Shown here in pieces: positions 43,250 through 53,526 of a stretch of DNA of 62,299 bases. The notes beneath the pieces were generated by a model. The model saw only the letters and a program-made list of their open reading frames with translations. It ran no database searches and was not told the origin of the DNA. Source of the stretch: an uncultured Sulfitobacter sp. (GTDB lineage Bacteria; Pseudomonadota; Alphaproteobacteria; Rhodobacterales; Rhodobacteraceae); assembly GCA_947502265.1 (NCBI GenBank), contig CANMZB010000021.1, positions 1-62,299 of the forward strand, read 5' to 3'. Each line of letters starts with the position of its first letter. Position 1 is the stretch's first letter. A program made the translations under genes and the position numbers.

Positions 43250-43275
43250 GGGGTCCGTGACAAAGCACGGACCCC
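43250..43275 (-). other. stem-loop between rpsK and rpoA
   Basis: Perfect ten-base arms GGGGTCCGTG / CACGGACCCC around a six-base loop lie just downstream of rpsK on the minus strand. The following TTACGACTTTTTG is not a proper T-run, so it may act as an attenuator or an mRNA-processing site that sets rpoA and rplQ expression below that of rpsM-rpsK. Confidence 0.55.
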
Positions 43276-43293
43276 GGATAGAATGATGATCGC

Positions 43294-43683
43294 TTAAACG
43301 CGGCGGCGTTTGGGCGGGCGGCACCCGTTGTGTGCCATCGGCGTCACATCACGGATCGACGTGATGTTGAAACCGGCAGCAGCCAAAGCGCGCAGCGCCG
43401 ACTCACGGCCCGAACCGGGGCCTTGCACTTCGACTTCAAGCGTTTTTACGCCGTGATCCTGTGCTTTGCGACCCGCATCTTCGGCAGCCATCTGGGCCGC
43501 ATAAGGCGTCGACTTGCGCGACCCCTTAAAGCCCATGGTGCCAGCAGAGGACCATGCAATTGCATTACCCTGAACATCGGAGATCAGGATTTTTGTGTTG
43601 TTGAAGGAAGAGTTCACATGCGCCACACCAGCGGCGATGTTCTTGGAAACCTTCTTCTTAACGCGTGTCTTTTCACGTGCCAT
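43294..43683 (-). CDS. rpsK: 30S ribosomal protein S11
   Basis: A 129-residue protein with the S11 features [40 protein letters not shown] and the C-terminal [11 protein letters not shown]. It lies in the standard rpsM-rpsK-rpoA-rplQ order. ATG 43683 follows GGGAGGG by a normal spacing. Confidence 0.98.
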   Translation of the reverse strand: MAREKTRVKKKVSKNIAAGVAHVNSSFNNTKILISDVQGNAIAWSSAGTMGFKGSRKSTPYAAQMAAEDAGRKAQDHGVKTLEVEVQGPGSGRESALRALAAAGFNITSIRDVTPMAHNGCRPPKRRRV

Positions 43684-43698
43684 TGGTCAAACCCTCCC

Positions 43699-44067
43699 TT
43701 ATTTCTTCTTACCGGCAATGGCCTTTGCGGGGCCTTTGCGAGTGCGAGCGTTGGTGTGCGTACGCTGACCACGCACAGGAAGGTTGCGACGGTGGCGCAG
43801 GCCACGGTAGCAGCCCAGATCCATCAACCGTTTGATGTTCATCTGGGTTTCACGGCGCAGATCGCCTTCGACGCTAAAGTTCTCGTCGATATGCTCGCGA
43901 ATTTTCAGAACTTCGGAATCGGACAGTTCATTCACGCGACGTGAAAGATCAATACCAACCGCTTCGCAGATTTTCTCTGCGGAAGAGGTGCCGATACCGG
44001 TGATGTAGGTGAGGGCGATTGGAACCCGCTTTGCAGTCGGGATGTTTACGCCGGCAATACGTGCCAC
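43699..44067 (-). CDS. rpsM: 30S ribosomal protein S13
   Basis: A 122-residue protein starting [20 protein letters not shown] with the helix-hairpin-helix ALTYITGIG and the C-terminal [20 protein letters not shown]. The codon for residue 1 is GTG at 44067, with AAGGAA upstream; codons further upstream do not belong to S13. It is the first gene of the alpha operon here, because rpmJ (L36) is not found in front of it. Confidence 0.97.
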   Translation of the reverse strand: MARIAGVNIPTAKRVPIALTYITGIGTSSAEKICEAVGIDLSRRVNELSDSEVLKIREHIDENFSVEGDLRRETQMNIKRLMDLGCYRGLRHRRNLPVRGQRTHTNARTRKGPAKAIAGKKK

Positions 44068-44409
44068 GTGTGCTATTCCTTTTCGTTGCGGATCCGTCGT
44101 TCCAGACCCTTTTTTCACAACACGAAGCCCGAGACGATTTGCCTGCGGGCTGGAGCTGATCAGGTGTTCATGCGAGGCGGCGCGACCGGTCCCGCAGTTT
44201 GATTCTCATTCGAGATGTCGGTGAGTATGAAGTTTTCGCAGGATCGTCAACCCAAGCTTTGAAGCAAACCGCCGATACAGCTTGACACGGCACGATTGCA
44301 AGCGCGTCATCGATATCCCAGCCCATGCCCCGGCGCCGCATCTATCAAAGAAAACGGGCCGGGATTAGGAAGTTCGACCCGTTTTCACAGTTTAACCAGC
44401 GCGGCAGGA
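44068..44409. other. gap between rpsM and adk
   Basis: These 342 bases hold no gene. They contain the probable terminator of the secY-adk unit at 44351-44385 and should contain a separate promoter for rpsM. A rpmJ gene, which in many bacteria lies here, is not present. Confidence 0.6.
44351..44385 (-). terminator. intrinsic terminator after adk
   Basis: On the minus strand AAAACGGG and CCCGTTTT (arms 44378-44385 and 44351-44358) pair around a 19-base loop, and the descending arm runs into TTTTCTTTG. It is 25 bases past the adk stop. Confidence 0.7.
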
Positions 44410-45057
44410 TCAGCGGTCAAGAACACCGGCGATGCTGGTCTGGACCTCGTCGATCGCAGCAAGGCCATCAACGGTTTCCAACATATCTTTGGCGTAATAA
44501 TATCCGATGAGGGGCGACGTCTGCTTGTAATACGCCATCAGCCGGGTTTTCAGGCTTTCTTCATTGTCGTCGGCGCGGCGCTTGAATTCTGTGCCGCCAC
44601 AGCTCGTGCACTTGCCATCCGCGGGAATCGGTTTGGTGTTGTCGTTATAGACCTCACCACAGCTACCACAGGTGGACCGTGCAGTGATCCGCCCGACCAG
44701 TGCCTCGTCGTCGACGCGCATCTCGATCACAGCATCCAGCGTCTGGCCCTCGGCCGCCATCAGATCACCCAACGCGTCGGCCTGCGCCAATGTGCGCGGA
44801 AAACCGTCAAAGATAAATCCACCGTGGCTGGTCTTGTCGGTCAGCTTTTCGCGAATCAGGCCAATCACAATTTCGTCGGTGACCAATGCGCCGCGGGCCA
44901 TAACATCGGCAACGACCTGGCCCATTTCTGTTCCGCTGTCTTTTGCTTCGCGCAACATGTCTCCGGTGCTTAGCTGCACCATATTCCGCGTTTCAACAAG
45001 GTGGCGGGCTTGGGTGCCCTTACCGGCTCCGGGGGGTCCGAGGAGAATAATGTTCAT
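44410..45057 (-). CDS. adk: adenylate kinase
   Basis: A 215-residue long-type adenylate kinase (ATP + AMP to 2 ADP). The P-loop is [13 protein letters not shown]-binding [10 protein letters not shown], and the lid carries two Cys-x-x-Cys pairs (CGSC, CTSC), a zinc-binding lid. Its start overlaps the secY stop by four bases, the classical secY-adk arrangement. Confidence 0.97.
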   Translation of the reverse strand: MNIILLGPPGAGKGTQARHLVETRNMVQLSTGDMLREAKDSGTEMGQVVADVMARGALVTDEIVIGLIREKLTDKTSHGGFIFDGFPRTLAQADALGDLMAAEGQTLDAVIEMRVDDEALVGRITARSTCGSCGEVYNDNTKPIPADGKCTSCGGTEFKRRADDNEESLKTRLMAYYKQTSPLIGYYYAKDMLETVDGLAAIDEVQTSIAGVLDR

Positions 45058-46418
45058 CGACGCAGCGGGCTCCGTTTTTTGCGTGGTTTGCCGGATTTGC
45101 CACGCAATTGCGACTTCTCAAGCAGACCTTCATATTGATGGGCAAGCAGATGGCTTTGCACCTGCTGGATCGTATCCATTGTCACGGACACAACAATCAG
45201 AACGGACGTGCCGCCAAAGTAGAACGGGATTGCGAATTGTCCGCGCAGGATTTCCGGCAGGATACAGACTGCCGCCAGATAGGCAGAGCCAAGCACCAGA
45301 ACGCGGTTCACCACATATTCAAGATACTCGGATGTCCGCTTGCCAGGACGGATTCCGGGGACAAAACCGTTCTGGTTCTTCAGGTTGTCAGCAACATCGT
45401 CCGGCTTGAAAGCAACGTTAAACGTATAGAAATATGTAAAAAAGACGATCATCGCGATGAAGAACAGAAGGTAAAGCGGCTGACCCGGACCAAAGTTGGC
45501 AAGCAACCACGACATCACCGGATTGGTGGAGTTGCCGGAGAAGGTGCTGATCGTGACGGGCAGCAGCAAAAGCGAGCTGGCAAAGATCGCAGGAATCACG
45601 CCTGCCGGGTTCACCTTGATCGGCAGATGGCTGGAGCCACCGTCATAGACTTTCATGCCGACCTGACGGCGCGGGTATTGGATCGGAAGCTTGCGCAGCG
45701 CGCGCTCCATGAATACCACAAACATGATGGTCGCGATCACCATAACCAGAACAGCAACGATGATTGCAGGGCTGATCGCACCCGAGCGACCGGAGGCAAA
45801 GAACTGCGCGATGGCGGCCGGAACTTCGGCAATGATGCCGACGAAAATGATAAGCGAAATACCGTTGCCGATGCCGCGCGCTGTGATCTGCTCGCCCAGC
45901 CACATCAGGAACATCGTACCGCCCACCAGCGTGATCATACAGGCGATGCGGAAGTACATGCCCGGATCCGCGGCGATATCGCCAGCCTCAAGCGACACAG
46001 AAAGCCCGTAAGCCTGCACGGTCGCCAGCGCAACTGTACCGAAACGGGTGTACTGGTTGATCTTTTTGCGGCCCTGATCGCCCTCTTTTTTCAACTGCTC
46101 AAGGGACGGCACCATGGACGTCAACAATTGCACGATGATCGAAGCCGAGATGTAGGGCATGATACCAAGGGCAAAAATGCCCATCCGGCCCAATGCACCA
46201 CCTGTGAACATCGACACCATACCGCCGATACCCTGCCCCGCACTTTCCATAAAGTCGCGCAGTGCAGCACCGTCGATCCCAGGAACGGGAATGAAGGTGC
46301 CAAGGCGGTAGACGACCAAAAGCAGGAGCGTGAACAGAATACGATGACGCAAATCTGTTGCCTTGCCAAAGGCGGACCAGCTGCTGTTGGCGGCCATATT
46401 CTCGACGGCAGATACCAT
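45054..46418 (-). CDS. secY: preprotein translocase subunit SecY
   Basis: A 454-residue channel protein with ten transmembrane helices, including [20 protein letters not shown], the plug region and IPYFLAGT-like and [20 protein letters not shown] segments. It forms the SecYEG pore. I use ATG 46418; the eight upstream residues are not conserved. A terminator-like hairpin separates it from rplO, so it may start its own transcript with adk. Confidence 0.97.
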   Translation of the reverse strand: MVSAVENMAANSSWSAFGKATDLRHRILFTLLLLVVYRLGTFIPVPGIDGAALRDFMESAGQGIGGMVSMFTGGALGRMGIFALGIMPYISASIIVQLLTSMVPSLEQLKKEGDQGRKKINQYTRFGTVALATVQAYGLSVSLEAGDIAADPGMYFRIACMITLVGGTMFLMWLGEQITARGIGNGISLIIFVGIIAEVPAAIAQFFASGRSGAISPAIIVAVLVMVIATIMFVVFMERALRKLPIQYPRRQVGMKVYDGGSSHLPIKVNPAGVIPAIFASSLLLLPVTISTFSGNSTNPVMSWLLANFGPGQPLYLLFFIAMIVFFTYFYTFNVAFKPDDVADNLKNQNGFVPGIRPGKRTSEYLEYVVNRVLVLGSAYLAAVCILPEILRGQFAIPFYFGGTSVLIVVSVTMDTIQQVQSHLLAHQYEGLLEKSQLRGKSGKPRKKRSPLRR

Positions 46419-46440
46419 GTTGAGGGCTCTCTTTATGAAC

Positions 46441-46478
46441 AAAACGCCGCCCGGGCCGTTTTCCGGCGGGCGGCGTTT
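46441..46478 (-). terminator. terminator-like hairpin between rplO and secY
   Basis: Arms AAACGCCGCCC (46442-46452) and GGGCGGCGTTT (46468-46478) are perfectly complementary around 15 bases. On the minus strand the hairpin ends in TTTTG, 55 bases after the rplO stop. Confidence 0.65.
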
Positions 46479-46533
46479 GGGAAAACTTGAAGTCTATGTA
46501 AGCGGCTCGGACGCCGCTCACAAGTCCGAAGGC

Positions 46534-47016
46534 TTATTCAGACGCTTCTGCCGCGGCTTTCGCTGTAACAGTCAGGCTTCCGCCTGCCTTCTCGACAGCT
46601 TCGATAGCAGACTTGGAAGCGCCTGTTACCTGCAATTCCATCTTGGCAGAAATGTCGCCTTTAGCCAGAACGCGGATGCCGTCACGCTTGCGACGGACCA
46701 GACCGGAAGCGATCAGCGTGTCTTCGGAGATGGCGGATTTTGCGTCGATCTTGCCTTCGTCGATGAATTTCTGGATCAGGCCCAGATTGACAACGGCAAA
46801 CTCTTTGCGGTTCGGCTTGTTAAAGCCGCGCTTTGGCAGACGTTGGTAAAGGGGCATTTGGCCGCCCTCAAACCCTTTGATCGCCACACCCGAGCGGGAT
46901 TTCTGACCTTTGATACCACGGCCACCCATTTTACCCATGCCGGAACCGGGACCGCGACCCACACGCTTGCGTGATTTGGATGCACCGGGATTGTCAGAAA
47001 GTTCATGCAGTTTCAT
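46534..47016 (-). CDS. rplO: 50S ribosomal protein L15
   Basis: A 160-residue protein starting [20 protein letters not shown] with the Gly-rich [20 protein letters not shown] and the [20 protein letters not shown] stretch. A tail of about 15 Ala/Glu-rich residues is typical of Rhodobacterales. It normally follows rpmD at once; here an acyltransferase gene is between them. Confidence 0.98.
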   Translation of the reverse strand: MKLHELSDNPGASKSRKRVGRGPGSGMGKMGGRGIKGQKSRSGVAIKGFEGGQMPLYQRLPKRGFNKPNRKEFAVVNLGLIQKFIDEGKIDAKSAISEDTLIASGLVRRKRDGIRVLAKGDISAKMELQVTGASKSAIEAVEKAGGSLTVTAKAAAEASE

Positions 47017-47155
47017 GTCGCTTCTCCTCTTGCCGGAATTGGCCCCCAGCGACGGGAGCAGCCAAACGCGGCGTTTCGATTCTTGTGGTCACACCTGTGC
47101 CACCGGAGGGCGTATAGGGGATGTCAGTGAGCGAGGCAAGAGGGTGAGGCATGTG

Positions 47156-48181
47156 TCAAAGGCCCAATATCCGCACCAGTCCAAAACGGCGCGCAAGTGA
47201 AAGTAGCACCAATGGGCAAAGCACCCCTGCTGACCACGTCGCAATCAGAACCAGCCAAAGCTCGCCAGCCCCGATTTTAAGCAAGATGACACGGACGGCT
47301 GCTGAAAAAATCGTATGGCTCAGATAGATCGCCATCGACGCAGTTCCGAGATAGCGCAGGACCGCCAAAAGCCTTGGCGCAGTGGCCGCGCTTGCGTCTA
47401 TACGGCTCCAGACCACCCAGAGCAGCAGGACCAACACCAACGACTGTCCAACGCTCGCTCCCTGCGCCGCGACGCCTGCCAACAGCCATGCGAACGCGAT
47501 CCCCGACACAATCGCAAGCCACTGCGGCGTGCGCAAAATGGCAAAGGCTCCAAAACCGATACCTGCCAGAAAGTAAGGGATGTGCTGTACCATCGGCCCC
47601 CAAAGCAACGACGGCACATAGAAAAACGAACTGCTCAAGGCCAACACGACAGCGGCCACGCCGGCGACTCCGCGAAACACCTCGGTCGGCCAGATACCGC
47701 GCAATGGCACAAAAACGCCGATCACAATGCACTGGGTCAAAAAGAGCGCCCAAAGGAACCATAAGTGTTCGTAGGGGGGCAACGGAACCAACGGAAAATC
47801 AGCCACCGTAACCGGATCATTCGTCGCGGATCCGGCCAACAGCTTGACCCCGAAAAACACCCACGTCCAAAGCGCCATTGGCCAGAGAAGGCGCCTGATC
47901 CGACCGGAGACCAACGAACCGGCGGGATGTTTTTTCAGGGTTTCGAGAAACAGCAGCCCTGAAAGAAAGAAAAACAGCGGCATGTGAAACGCATAAATCG
48001 CATGATCGACCCGATCAAAAAGCACTGTCTGCGGAATCAGACCGGAGGCGTAGGCACCGCGCCACGCGTGACCAAAGACCACCAGCAGAATACCAACGCC
48101 CTTAGCACTGTCGATCGCATAAACACGTCGTGCGCGAAGGGTTGGTTTCACAAAAGTATTTTGGGTTTTCGACATATCCAT
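47156..48181 (-). CDS. acyltransferase 3 family membrane protein
   Basis: A 341-residue acyltransferase-3/OafA-like protein with ten or so membrane helices. The N-terminal IDSAKGVGILLVVFGHAWRG (His near residue 36), DHAIYAFHMPLFFFLSGLLF and a late SMAIYLSHTIF are the family markers; the first His/Arg pair is used in acyl transfer to sugars or lipids on the periplasmic side. Start ATG 48181 is followed by ATG 48175. It interrupts the spc operon between rpmD and rplO, in the same direction. A terminator in front of it (48297-48325) suggests its own promoter. Confidence 0.88.
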   Translation of the reverse strand: MDMSKTQNTFVKPTLRARRVYAIDSAKGVGILLVVFGHAWRGAYASGLIPQTVLFDRVDHAIYAFHMPLFFFLSGLLFLETLKKHPAGSLVSGRIRRLLWPMALWTWVFFGVKLLAGSATNDPVTVADFPLVPLPPYEHLWFLWALFLTQCIVIGVFVPLRGIWPTEVFRGVAGVAAVVLALSSSFFYVPSLLWGPMVQHIPYFLAGIGFGAFAILRTPQWLAIVSGIAFAWLLAGVAAQGASVGQSLVLVLLLWVVWSRIDASAATAPRLLAVLRYLGTASMAIYLSHTIFSAAVRVILLKIGAGELWLVLIATWSAGVLCPLVLLSLARRFGLVRILGL

Positions 48182-48296
48182 CGCTCGCTTTGAAGCAGGT
48201 AAATATGAAATCTTTAGAGCGGGGGACAGGCTTTGAATGGTCTTTGTACGGAGCGGATGCAGGTTGATCCCGTCCTCCCTTTTTGCCGGTAATGCA

Positions 48297-48325
48297 AAAC
48301 GCCCCGCGCAGGAGCGCGGGGCGTC
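48297..48325 (-). terminator. intrinsic terminator after rpmD
   Basis: On the minus strand GCCCCGCGC and GCGCGGGGC (48316-48324 and 48301-48309 in plus coordinates) form a perfect stem with a short loop, followed by GTTTTGC. It lies about 45 bases past the rpmD stop, so much of the spc transcript should end here. Confidence 0.8.
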
Positions 48326-48367
48326 TAAAACGTTCAAATGTCGAAGAAATCAGCGCTGACGAAAACC

Positions 48368-48556
48368 TCAGCCCTTTTCTTCGATGATCTCGACCATGTG
48401 GGAAATCGAATTGATCATGCCACGCACGGATGGCGTGTCTTCCAATTCGCTCACGCGGTGCATCTTGTTCAGGCCGAGGCCAATCAGCGTTGCACGCTGT
48501 TTCGCGGGGCGACGGATGGGCGAACCCACCTGCTTGATTACGATAGTCTTGGCCAT
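48368..48556 (-). CDS. rpmD: 50S ribosomal protein L30
   Basis: A 62-residue protein ([40 protein letters not shown]) of exact L30 type. It starts two bases after rpsE, and a strong terminator follows. Confidence 0.98.
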   Translation of the reverse strand: MAKTIVIKQVGSPIRRPAKQRATLIGLGLNKMHRVSELEDTPSVRGMINSISHMVEIIEEKG

Positions 48557-48558
48557 GC

Positions 48559-49140
48559 TTATGCCTCCTCAGCCACTTGTGCGGAAGAATCAGCAGCATC
48601 TTCACGCTTGGGCAGAATGTCAGCCACTTTCTTGCCGCGACGTTGCGCGACCGAGCGAGGGCTTTGTTCCTTGCGCAATCCGTCCATTGTGGCGCGGATC
48701 ATGTTGTACGGATTTTGCGAACCGATGGACTTGGACACGACGTCCTTGATGCCCAGCATTTCGAAAACGGCACGCATTGGGCCACCGGCGATGATGCCTG
48801 TACCCTCTGGCGCTGTGCGCATCTCAACCTTGCCTGCACCGTGACGGCCGGACATGTCGTGGTGCAACGTGCGACCTTCGCGAAGCTGAACGCGAATCAT
48901 CTGACGCTTGGCCTGTTCGGTTGCCTTGCGGATCGCCTCGGGCACCTCTTTGGCTTTGCCTTTGCCGAAGCCGACGCGGCCTTTTTGGTCACCAACCACT
49001 ACGAGAGCAGCAAAACCAAAGCGCTTACCACCTTTTACGGTCTTGGAAACGCGGTTGATCGCGACCAGACGGTCTGCGAATTCTGGGGTCTCGTCACGCT
49101 GGTTGCGGCGATTGCCACCCCGATTGTCATCTCTGGCCAT
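48559..49140 (-). CDS. rpsE: 30S ribosomal protein S5
   Basis: A 193-residue protein with the S5 double-stranded RNA-binding fold: [40 protein letters not shown], and the C-terminal domain [20 protein letters not shown]. The N-terminal 17 residues are a basic extension. A 150-base gap with two hairpins separates it from rplR. Confidence 0.98.
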   Translation of the reverse strand: MARDDNRGGNRRNQRDETPEFADRLVAINRVSKTVKGGKRFGFAALVVVGDQKGRVGFGKGKAKEVPEAIRKATEQAKRQMIRVQLREGRTLHHDMSGRHGAGKVEMRTAPEGTGIIAGGPMRAVFEMLGIKDVVSKSIGSQNPYNMIRATMDGLRKEQSPRSVAQRRGKKVADILPKREDAADSSAQVAEEA

Positions 49141-49227
49141 GCTGGCCTCCTAATTTGGCGGGCCGCTGGCCCTATTTTCTCAATCCTGGTGAGAACATTC
49201 AGCCGTGCGAAAGCTCCCGGATCATCG

Positions 49228-49285
49228 AGAGGCCCAAACAGCGGGCCTCTTCGCTTTGCTCATCGGCAGGACAGCGCCCTGCCGA
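49228..49285 (-). other. two tandem stem-loops between rplR and rpsE
   Basis: TCGGCAGG/CCTGCCGA (49263-49270, 49278-49285) and AGAGGCCC/GGGCCTCT (49228-49235, 49243-49250) are two perfect eight-base-pair stems, each with a seven-base loop, directly after rplR. Neither has a T-run. They may be processing or stability elements inside the spc transcript, or a translational control site. Confidence 0.55.
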
Positions 49286-49290
49286 CATGT

Positions 49291-49650
49291 TTAGATATTC
49301 AAGCCACCTTCACGTGCGGCGTCGGCCAAAGCCTTCACCTTACCGTGAAAAAGGAAGCCGCCACGATCAAAATAAGCTGCCTCAACACCGGCCTTCTTGG
49401 CGCGCTCGGCAATGGCCGAGCCCACTTTCGTTGCGGCTTCGATGTTGTTCTTGCCTACAACGCCCAGATCTTTTTCGAGTGTGGAAGCGGACGCGACTGT
49501 CACGCCATTCACATCGTCGATCAGCTGGACGCTGATGTTTTTGTTCGAACGGTGCACGCTGAGACGCATACGGCCCCGGTTGGTGCGACGAAGTTTGTTC
49601 CGAACGCGCAAGCGGCGTTTGATGAACAGTTGTCTTTTGCTGTTTGCCAT
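49291..49650 (-). CDS. rplR: 50S ribosomal protein L18
   Basis: A 119-residue protein that binds 5S rRNA, with [40 protein letters not shown] and the C-terminal [27 protein letters not shown]. It follows rplF by 11 bases. Confidence 0.98.
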   Translation of the reverse strand: MANSKRQLFIKRRLRVRNKLRRTNRGRMRLSVHRSNKNISVQLIDDVNGVTVASASTLEKDLGVVGKNNIEAATKVGSAIAERAKKAGVEAAYFDRGGFLFHGKVKALADAAREGGLNI

Positions 49651-49661
49651 CTTTGCGTTCC

Positions 49662-50195
49662 TTACTTCTTCTTGCCTTCTTTGCGGAAGACGAACTCACC
49701 CTTATAGCGGATGCCTTTGCCCTTGTAGGGCTCGGGCTTGCGCCATGCGCGAATGTTCGCAGCGACCTGACCAACCTGCTGTTCGTCAATGCCTTCCACA
49801 ATGATTTCTGTCTGCTTGGGCGCGGTTACAGTCACGCCTTCCGGCGGTGTGTAATCCACGTCATGCGACAGGCCGAGGTTCAGCTTCAGCGTGTTCCCGG
49901 TCATCGACGCTCGATAACCAACACCCTGAATCTCAAGCTCTTTCTTGAAACCGTCTGTAACGCCTGTGACGAGGTTCGCAATCACGCTGCGGGACATGCC
50001 CCACTGCTGACGCGCGCGCTTGGACTTGCCGCGTGGCGTCACAGTGATGGCATTATCCTCTACCGTGAGGGTCACATCGTCCGTTGCCTTGAAGCTGCGG
50101 GTCCCCTTGGGGCCTTTCACTTCAATCGTTTGGCCGCTGACCGCAGCGCTGACGCCGCTGGGCATATCGACCGGTTTTTTACCAATACGAGACAT
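49662..50195 (-). CDS. rplF: 50S ribosomal protein L6
   Basis: A 177-residue protein with two L6 repeats; [20 protein letters not shown] at the start and [20 protein letters not shown] at the end are diagnostic. It is located by the factor-binding region of the 50S subunit. Spacing to rpsH is 10 bases. Confidence 0.98.
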   Translation of the reverse strand: MSRIGKKPVDMPSGVSAAVSGQTIEVKGPKGTRSFKATDDVTLTVEDNAITVTPRGKSKRARQQWGMSRSVIANLVTGVTDGFKKELEIQGVGYRASMTGNTLKLNLGLSHDVDYTPPEGVTVTAPKQTEIIVEGIDEQQVGQVAANIRAWRKPEPYKGKGIRYKGEFVFRKEGKKK

Positions 50196-50205
50196 GATCT
50201 ACTCC

Positions 50206-50598
50206 TTAGAATACGGTGCAGAGCACTTCGCCGCCAACGTTCTGGCTGCGCGCATTCGCGTCCGACATCACACCTTTGGAGGTGGAGACAATCGACACAC
50301 CCAGGCCCTGACGGACCGACGGGAGGTCATGCGTACCCATGTAAACGCGCCGACCGGGCTTGGAGACCCGCTTCAGTTCGCGAATAACAGGTTCGCCCTC
50401 GTAGTATTTCAGGCTGATTTCAATGGCAGGGTGGCCATCGGCGCCTGTCATCTTTTCATAGCCACGAATGTAGCCTTCATCGGCAAGCACGTCCAACACC
50501 CATGCGCGCAGCTTGGAAGCAGGCGTCATGACTGTGGATTTGCCGCGCAACTGGCTGTTGCGGATGCGTGTCAGCATATCTGCGATAGGATCGTTCAT
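50206..50598 (-). CDS. rpsH: 30S ribosomal protein S8
   Basis: A 130-residue protein beginning [20 protein letters not shown], with the C-terminal [20 protein letters not shown] motif that binds helix 21 of 16S rRNA. In E. coli S8 also represses this operon. Order and spacing are normal. Confidence 0.98.
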   Translation of the reverse strand: MNDPIADMLTRIRNSQLRGKSTVMTPASKLRAWVLDVLADEGYIRGYEKMTGADGHPAIEISLKYYEGEPVIRELKRVSKPGRRVYMGTHDLPSVRQGLGVSIVSTSKGVMSDANARSQNVGGEVLCTVF

Positions 50599-50610
50599 CT
50601 GATGCGCTCC

Positions 50611-50916
50611 TTACCAGCTCGACTTGACCATGCCGGGGATCTGGCCGGAAGAGCCGAGATCACGCAGCGCGATACGCGAGACTTTGAGTTTACGATAGTA
50701 GGCGTGTGGACGACCGGTCAGCTGGCAACGGTTGTGCAGACGCACGGCCGAAGAGTTGCGCGGCAGTTTCGCCAGCTTCAGGGAGGCGCGGAAACGCTCT
50801 TCCATCGGCTTGCTTTCGTCGTTCACGATCTCTTTGTACGCAGCCCGCTTGGCGGCATATTTCTTGACCAGTGCTTCACGCTTCTTCTCGCGTTCGATCA
50901 TGGATTTCTTAGCCAT
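50611..50916 (-). CDS. rpsN: 30S ribosomal protein S14, zinc-independent form
   Basis: A 101-residue S14 of the long type. The C-terminal [20 protein letters not shown] has only one cysteine, so it is the C-minus form that needs no zinc. No zinc-binding paralogue is in the window. It lies between rplE and rpsH as usual. Confidence 0.98.
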   Translation of the reverse strand: MAKKSMIEREKKREALVKKYAAKRAAYKEIVNDESKPMEERFRASLKLAKLPRNSSAVRLHNRCQLTGRPHAYYRKLKVSRIALRDLGSSGQIPGMVKSSW

Positions 50917-50934
50917 ATGTTTTCCTTCCCGCGC

Positions 50935-51498
50935 TTACGAGTTGAACGGCATGTTGCAGAGCTTCAACATGGCTTTCGCTTCAGCGTCGGTTTTCGCAGT
51001 CGTTGCGATAACGATGTCCATTCCCCAGTTCTCATCCACTTTATCAAAGTCGATTTCAGGGAACACGAGGTGCTCTTTCAATCCCATGGCATAGTTGCCG
51101 TGGCCATCGAAAGATTTACCCGGAATGCCGCGGAAGTCGCGGATGCGGGGCATTGCAATCGTGATCAGACGATCCAGGAATTCATACATACGGTCACCAC
51201 GAAGGGTCACTTTCGCACCCAAAGGCATGTCTTCACGCACCCGGAAACCCGCGATGGATTTCTTGGCGATGGTTGTCAGTGCCTTCTGGCCTGCGATCGT
51301 TGTCAGGTCTTCCTGAGCGGATTTGGCTTTCTTGCTGTCACGGACAGCTTCGGCACCACATCCGATGTTCAGGACAATCTTGTCCAGACGCGGGATCTGC
51401 ATGTCGTTTTTATAGCCGAACTCTTCTTTCATGGCCGCACGAATGCGGTCCTTGAAGTCGGCCTTGAGGCGGGGTGTATAAGTTGCAGTATCGAGCAT
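50935..51498 (-). CDS. rplE: 50S ribosomal protein L5
   Basis: A 187-residue 5S rRNA-binding protein: [26 protein letters not shown] core reading as [20 protein letters not shown] and [20 protein letters not shown], all normal. Its ATG overlaps the rplX stop by one base. Confidence 0.98.
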   Translation of the reverse strand: MLDTATYTPRLKADFKDRIRAAMKEEFGYKNDMQIPRLDKIVLNIGCGAEAVRDSKKAKSAQEDLTTIAGQKALTTIAKKSIAGFRVREDMPLGAKVTLRGDRMYEFLDRLITIAMPRIRDFRGIPGKSFDGHGNYAMGLKEHLVFPEIDFDKVDENWGMDIVIATTAKTDAEAKAMLKLCNMPFNS

Positions 51499-51803
51499 CA
51501 GATCACGTCCCCTGTTGTCTTGGCAAAGCGCACTTTTTTGTCGCCGTCCATTTTGAATCCGACGCGTGTCGCCTTGCCATTGGCATCGACGATTGCGAGA
51601 TTGCTCAGATTGATCGGCATCGCCTTGGGGATGCGGCCGCCCTGAGACGTCTGGCTTTGGCGGGTTGCGCGGACGGCCATGTTAAGGCCTTCTACGATCG
51701 CCTTGTTGGACTGTGGATCAACAGACATGATATTGCCTGTCTGGCCTTTGTCCTTGCCGGTCAGAACGATGACCTTGTCACCTTTTTTCAGCTTAGCAGC
51801 CAT
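51498..51803 (-). CDS. rplX: 50S ribosomal protein L24
   Basis: A 101-residue protein with the KOW motif ([20 protein letters not shown]) at the N-terminus. L24 begins assembly of the 50S subunit. It starts two bases after rplN. Confidence 0.98.
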   Translation of the reverse strand: MAAKLKKGDKVIVLTGKDKGQTGNIMSVDPQSNKAIVEGLNMAVRATRQSQTSQGGRIPKAMPINLSNLAIVDANGKATRVGFKMDGDKKVRFAKTTGDVI

Positions 51804-51805
51804 GA

Positions 51806-52174
51806 TTACAGCACCTCCGGAGCAAGCGAGATGATTTTCATGAAGTTCTTGCCGCGCAATTCGCGCACAACCGGCCCGAAGATACGGGTGCCGACCGGCT
51901 CGTTGTTGTTATTCAGGATAACAGCAGCGTTGCGGTCGAACCGGATGGCAGAGCCATCGTCGCGACGAACTTCTTTGGCTGTGCGAACGACGACGGCCTT
52001 ACGGACATCACCTTTCTTTACACGGCCGCGTGGAATGGCTTCCTTCACCGAGACGACAATAATGTCGCCAACGGAGGCGTACTTACGCTTGGAACCACCC
52101 AGGACCTTGATGCACTGAACACGGCGCGCGCCGCTGTTGTCAGCAACATCCAGGTTGGTCTGCATCTGGATCAT
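51806..52174 (-). CDS. rplN: 50S ribosomal protein L14
   Basis: A 122-residue protein, [20 protein letters not shown] with [20 protein letters not shown] as signature and a C-terminal [17 protein letters not shown]. It contacts L19 and 16S rRNA at bridge B8. About 115 bases separate it from rpsQ. Confidence 0.98.
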   Translation of the reverse strand: MIQMQTNLDVADNSGARRVQCIKVLGGSKRKYASVGDIIVVSVKEAIPRGRVKKGDVRKAVVVRTAKEVRRDDGSAIRFDRNAAVILNNNNEPVGTRIFGPVVRELRGKNFMKIISLAPEVL

Positions 52175-52288
52175 TTGGAGTCTCCCGACCTTCTGGGGGG
52201 CGATGCGTGCCAGATCCCCAGGGTTTCGTTAATGTCATGTGCCCCGAACAGGCAACGCGGCGCCCCCGAAAGGCCACCGCGCGGAGGA

Positions 52289-52525
52289 TCATGCTTCCGC
52301 AGTGATCACTTCCCAACGCTTGGTTTTGGATCGTGGTGCACATTCGATGATGCGAACGCTGTCGCCCACTTTGAATGTGTTGTTCTCGTCGTGAGCCCGG
52401 TATTTCTTGGACTTACGAATGGTCTTCTTCATAAGCGGATGCGTAAAGCGACGCTCTACGGATACGGTTATTGTCTGTTCGTTGGCGTCCGAAGTTACGG
52501 TGCCTGCAAGGATACGCTTGGGCAT
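52289..52525 (-). CDS. rpsQ: 30S ribosomal protein S17
   Basis: A 78-residue OB-fold protein ([40 protein letters not shown]) of exact S17 type. It starts three bases after the rpmC stop. Confidence 0.98.
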   Translation of the reverse strand: MPKRILAGTVTSDANEQTITVSVERRFTHPLMKKTIRKSKKYRAHDENNTFKVGDSVRIIECAPRSKTKRWEVITAEA

Positions 52526-52528
52526 GGG

Positions 52529-52741
52529 TCAGGCCTCCGTTTCGGTTGCTGCAGAAGCAGCTTTCTGGTTCAAAACTGTTTTTACACGGGCCGCGTCACG
52601 CTTGACCGTGCGCAGACGTGCAGGGTTTTCCAGCTGGCCGGTGGCCTGTTGGAAACGCAGGTTGAACGCTTCTTTCTTGAGGTTGACAAGTTCGTCGCGG
52701 AGCTGGTCCGGCGTCTTGTCGTGCAGTTCGTTGGCTTTCAT
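52529..52741 (-). CDS. rpmC: 50S ribosomal protein L29
   Basis: A 70-residue helical protein ([40 protein letters not shown]) at the tunnel exit. Here it opens a transcription unit, because the rplP that usually precedes it is 1.4 kb away behind a terminator and two unrelated genes. The short upstream gap to 52915 is shared with a divergent oxygenase gene. Confidence 0.98.
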   Translation of the reverse strand: MKANELHDKTPDQLRDELVNLKKEAFNLRFQQATGQLENPARLRTVKRDAARVKTVLNQKAASAATETEA

Positions 52742-52914
52742 GCCGTCTTCCTTTCAACATCACCAGCAGGCCCCTACAAGGGTGACCATGATTCTGGTGG
52801 AGTTCATGATGAGATCGCCGTTTAGGCCTTATTCTGCAAGGGCGCAACCCCCTGTTGGCTTATATCATAACGATCATACTGGCAGCCATTCGCGGAACGC
52901 GGTAAAAGCGGGCC

Positions 52915-53526
52915 ATGACAGATATCAAATCACTCTTCGTGACCCGCCTGTACCGTGCCGCCCTTGGGGACACCATTGATGCCAACGAGCTGGAGGCGTC
53001 CTGCTACTCCATCGCCGAAGACGATGAAGCGGGCCAGCAATGGTGCGAAGAGAACGGATACCCGGGCTATACCTCCTACGCGTCCCTCACCGATCTCGGC
53101 TGGCGTTTTCCCATTTTTGCGGAGCTGATCAAAGCGCTGGATAAACATGTCGCGGCCTTTGCCGGGGATCTTGAATTCAATCTGGACGGCCGCGAGCTAA
53201 AGCTTGAAGACATCTGGATCAACATCCTCCCCGAAGGCGGCATCCACACCAGCCACATCCACCCCCATTCGGTGATCTCCGGCACCACCTATGTTGCCAT
53301 GCCCGACGGCGCGAGCGCGCTAAAGCTCGAAGACCCCCGCCTGCCGATGATGATGGCGGCCCCCGGACGGAAAAAGGATGCACGCGAAGAGCTACGTCAG
53401 TTCGCCTATGTGGCCCCCGAAGTGGGGGATGTGCTCCTATGGGAAAGCTGGCTGCGCCATGAAGTACCGATGAACATGAGCGAAGACGACCGGATATCGG
53501 TATCGTTCAACTACGCTTGGTCTTGA
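52915..53526 (+). CDS. TIGR02466 family, putative 2OG-Fe(II) oxygenase
   Basis: A 203-residue protein of the TIGR02466 group. The motif HTSHIHPHSVISGTTYVAM provides candidate iron ligands and WLRHEVPMNMSEDDRISVSF contains the second histidine and the arginine that should bind 2-oxoglutarate in a double-stranded beta-helix. The substrate is unknown. It is on the plus strand, opposite to the ribosomal genes around it, divergent from rpmC. The last 20 bases overlap the end of the convergent small gene at 53507. Confidence 0.85.
   Translation: MTDIKSLFVTRLYRAALGDTIDANELEASCYSIAEDDEAGQQWCEENGYPGYTSYASLTDLGWRFPIFAELIKALDKHVAAFAGDLEFNLDGRELKLEDIWINILPEGGIHTSHIHPHSVISGTTYVAMPDGASALKLEDPRLPMMMAAPGRKKDAREELRQFAYVAPEVGDVLLWESWLRHEVPMNMSEDDRISVSFNYAWS

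Noticed and set aside
45108..46490. 460-codon plus-strand frame opposite secY
   Set aside because: Antisense of SecY; extremely His/Arg/Gln-rich, no family pattern, covers the terminator and the rplO-secY gap.
50020..51645. 541-codon plus-strand frame opposite rplF to rplX
   Set aside because: Antisense of four ribosomal protein genes; no start signal and no recognisable domain.
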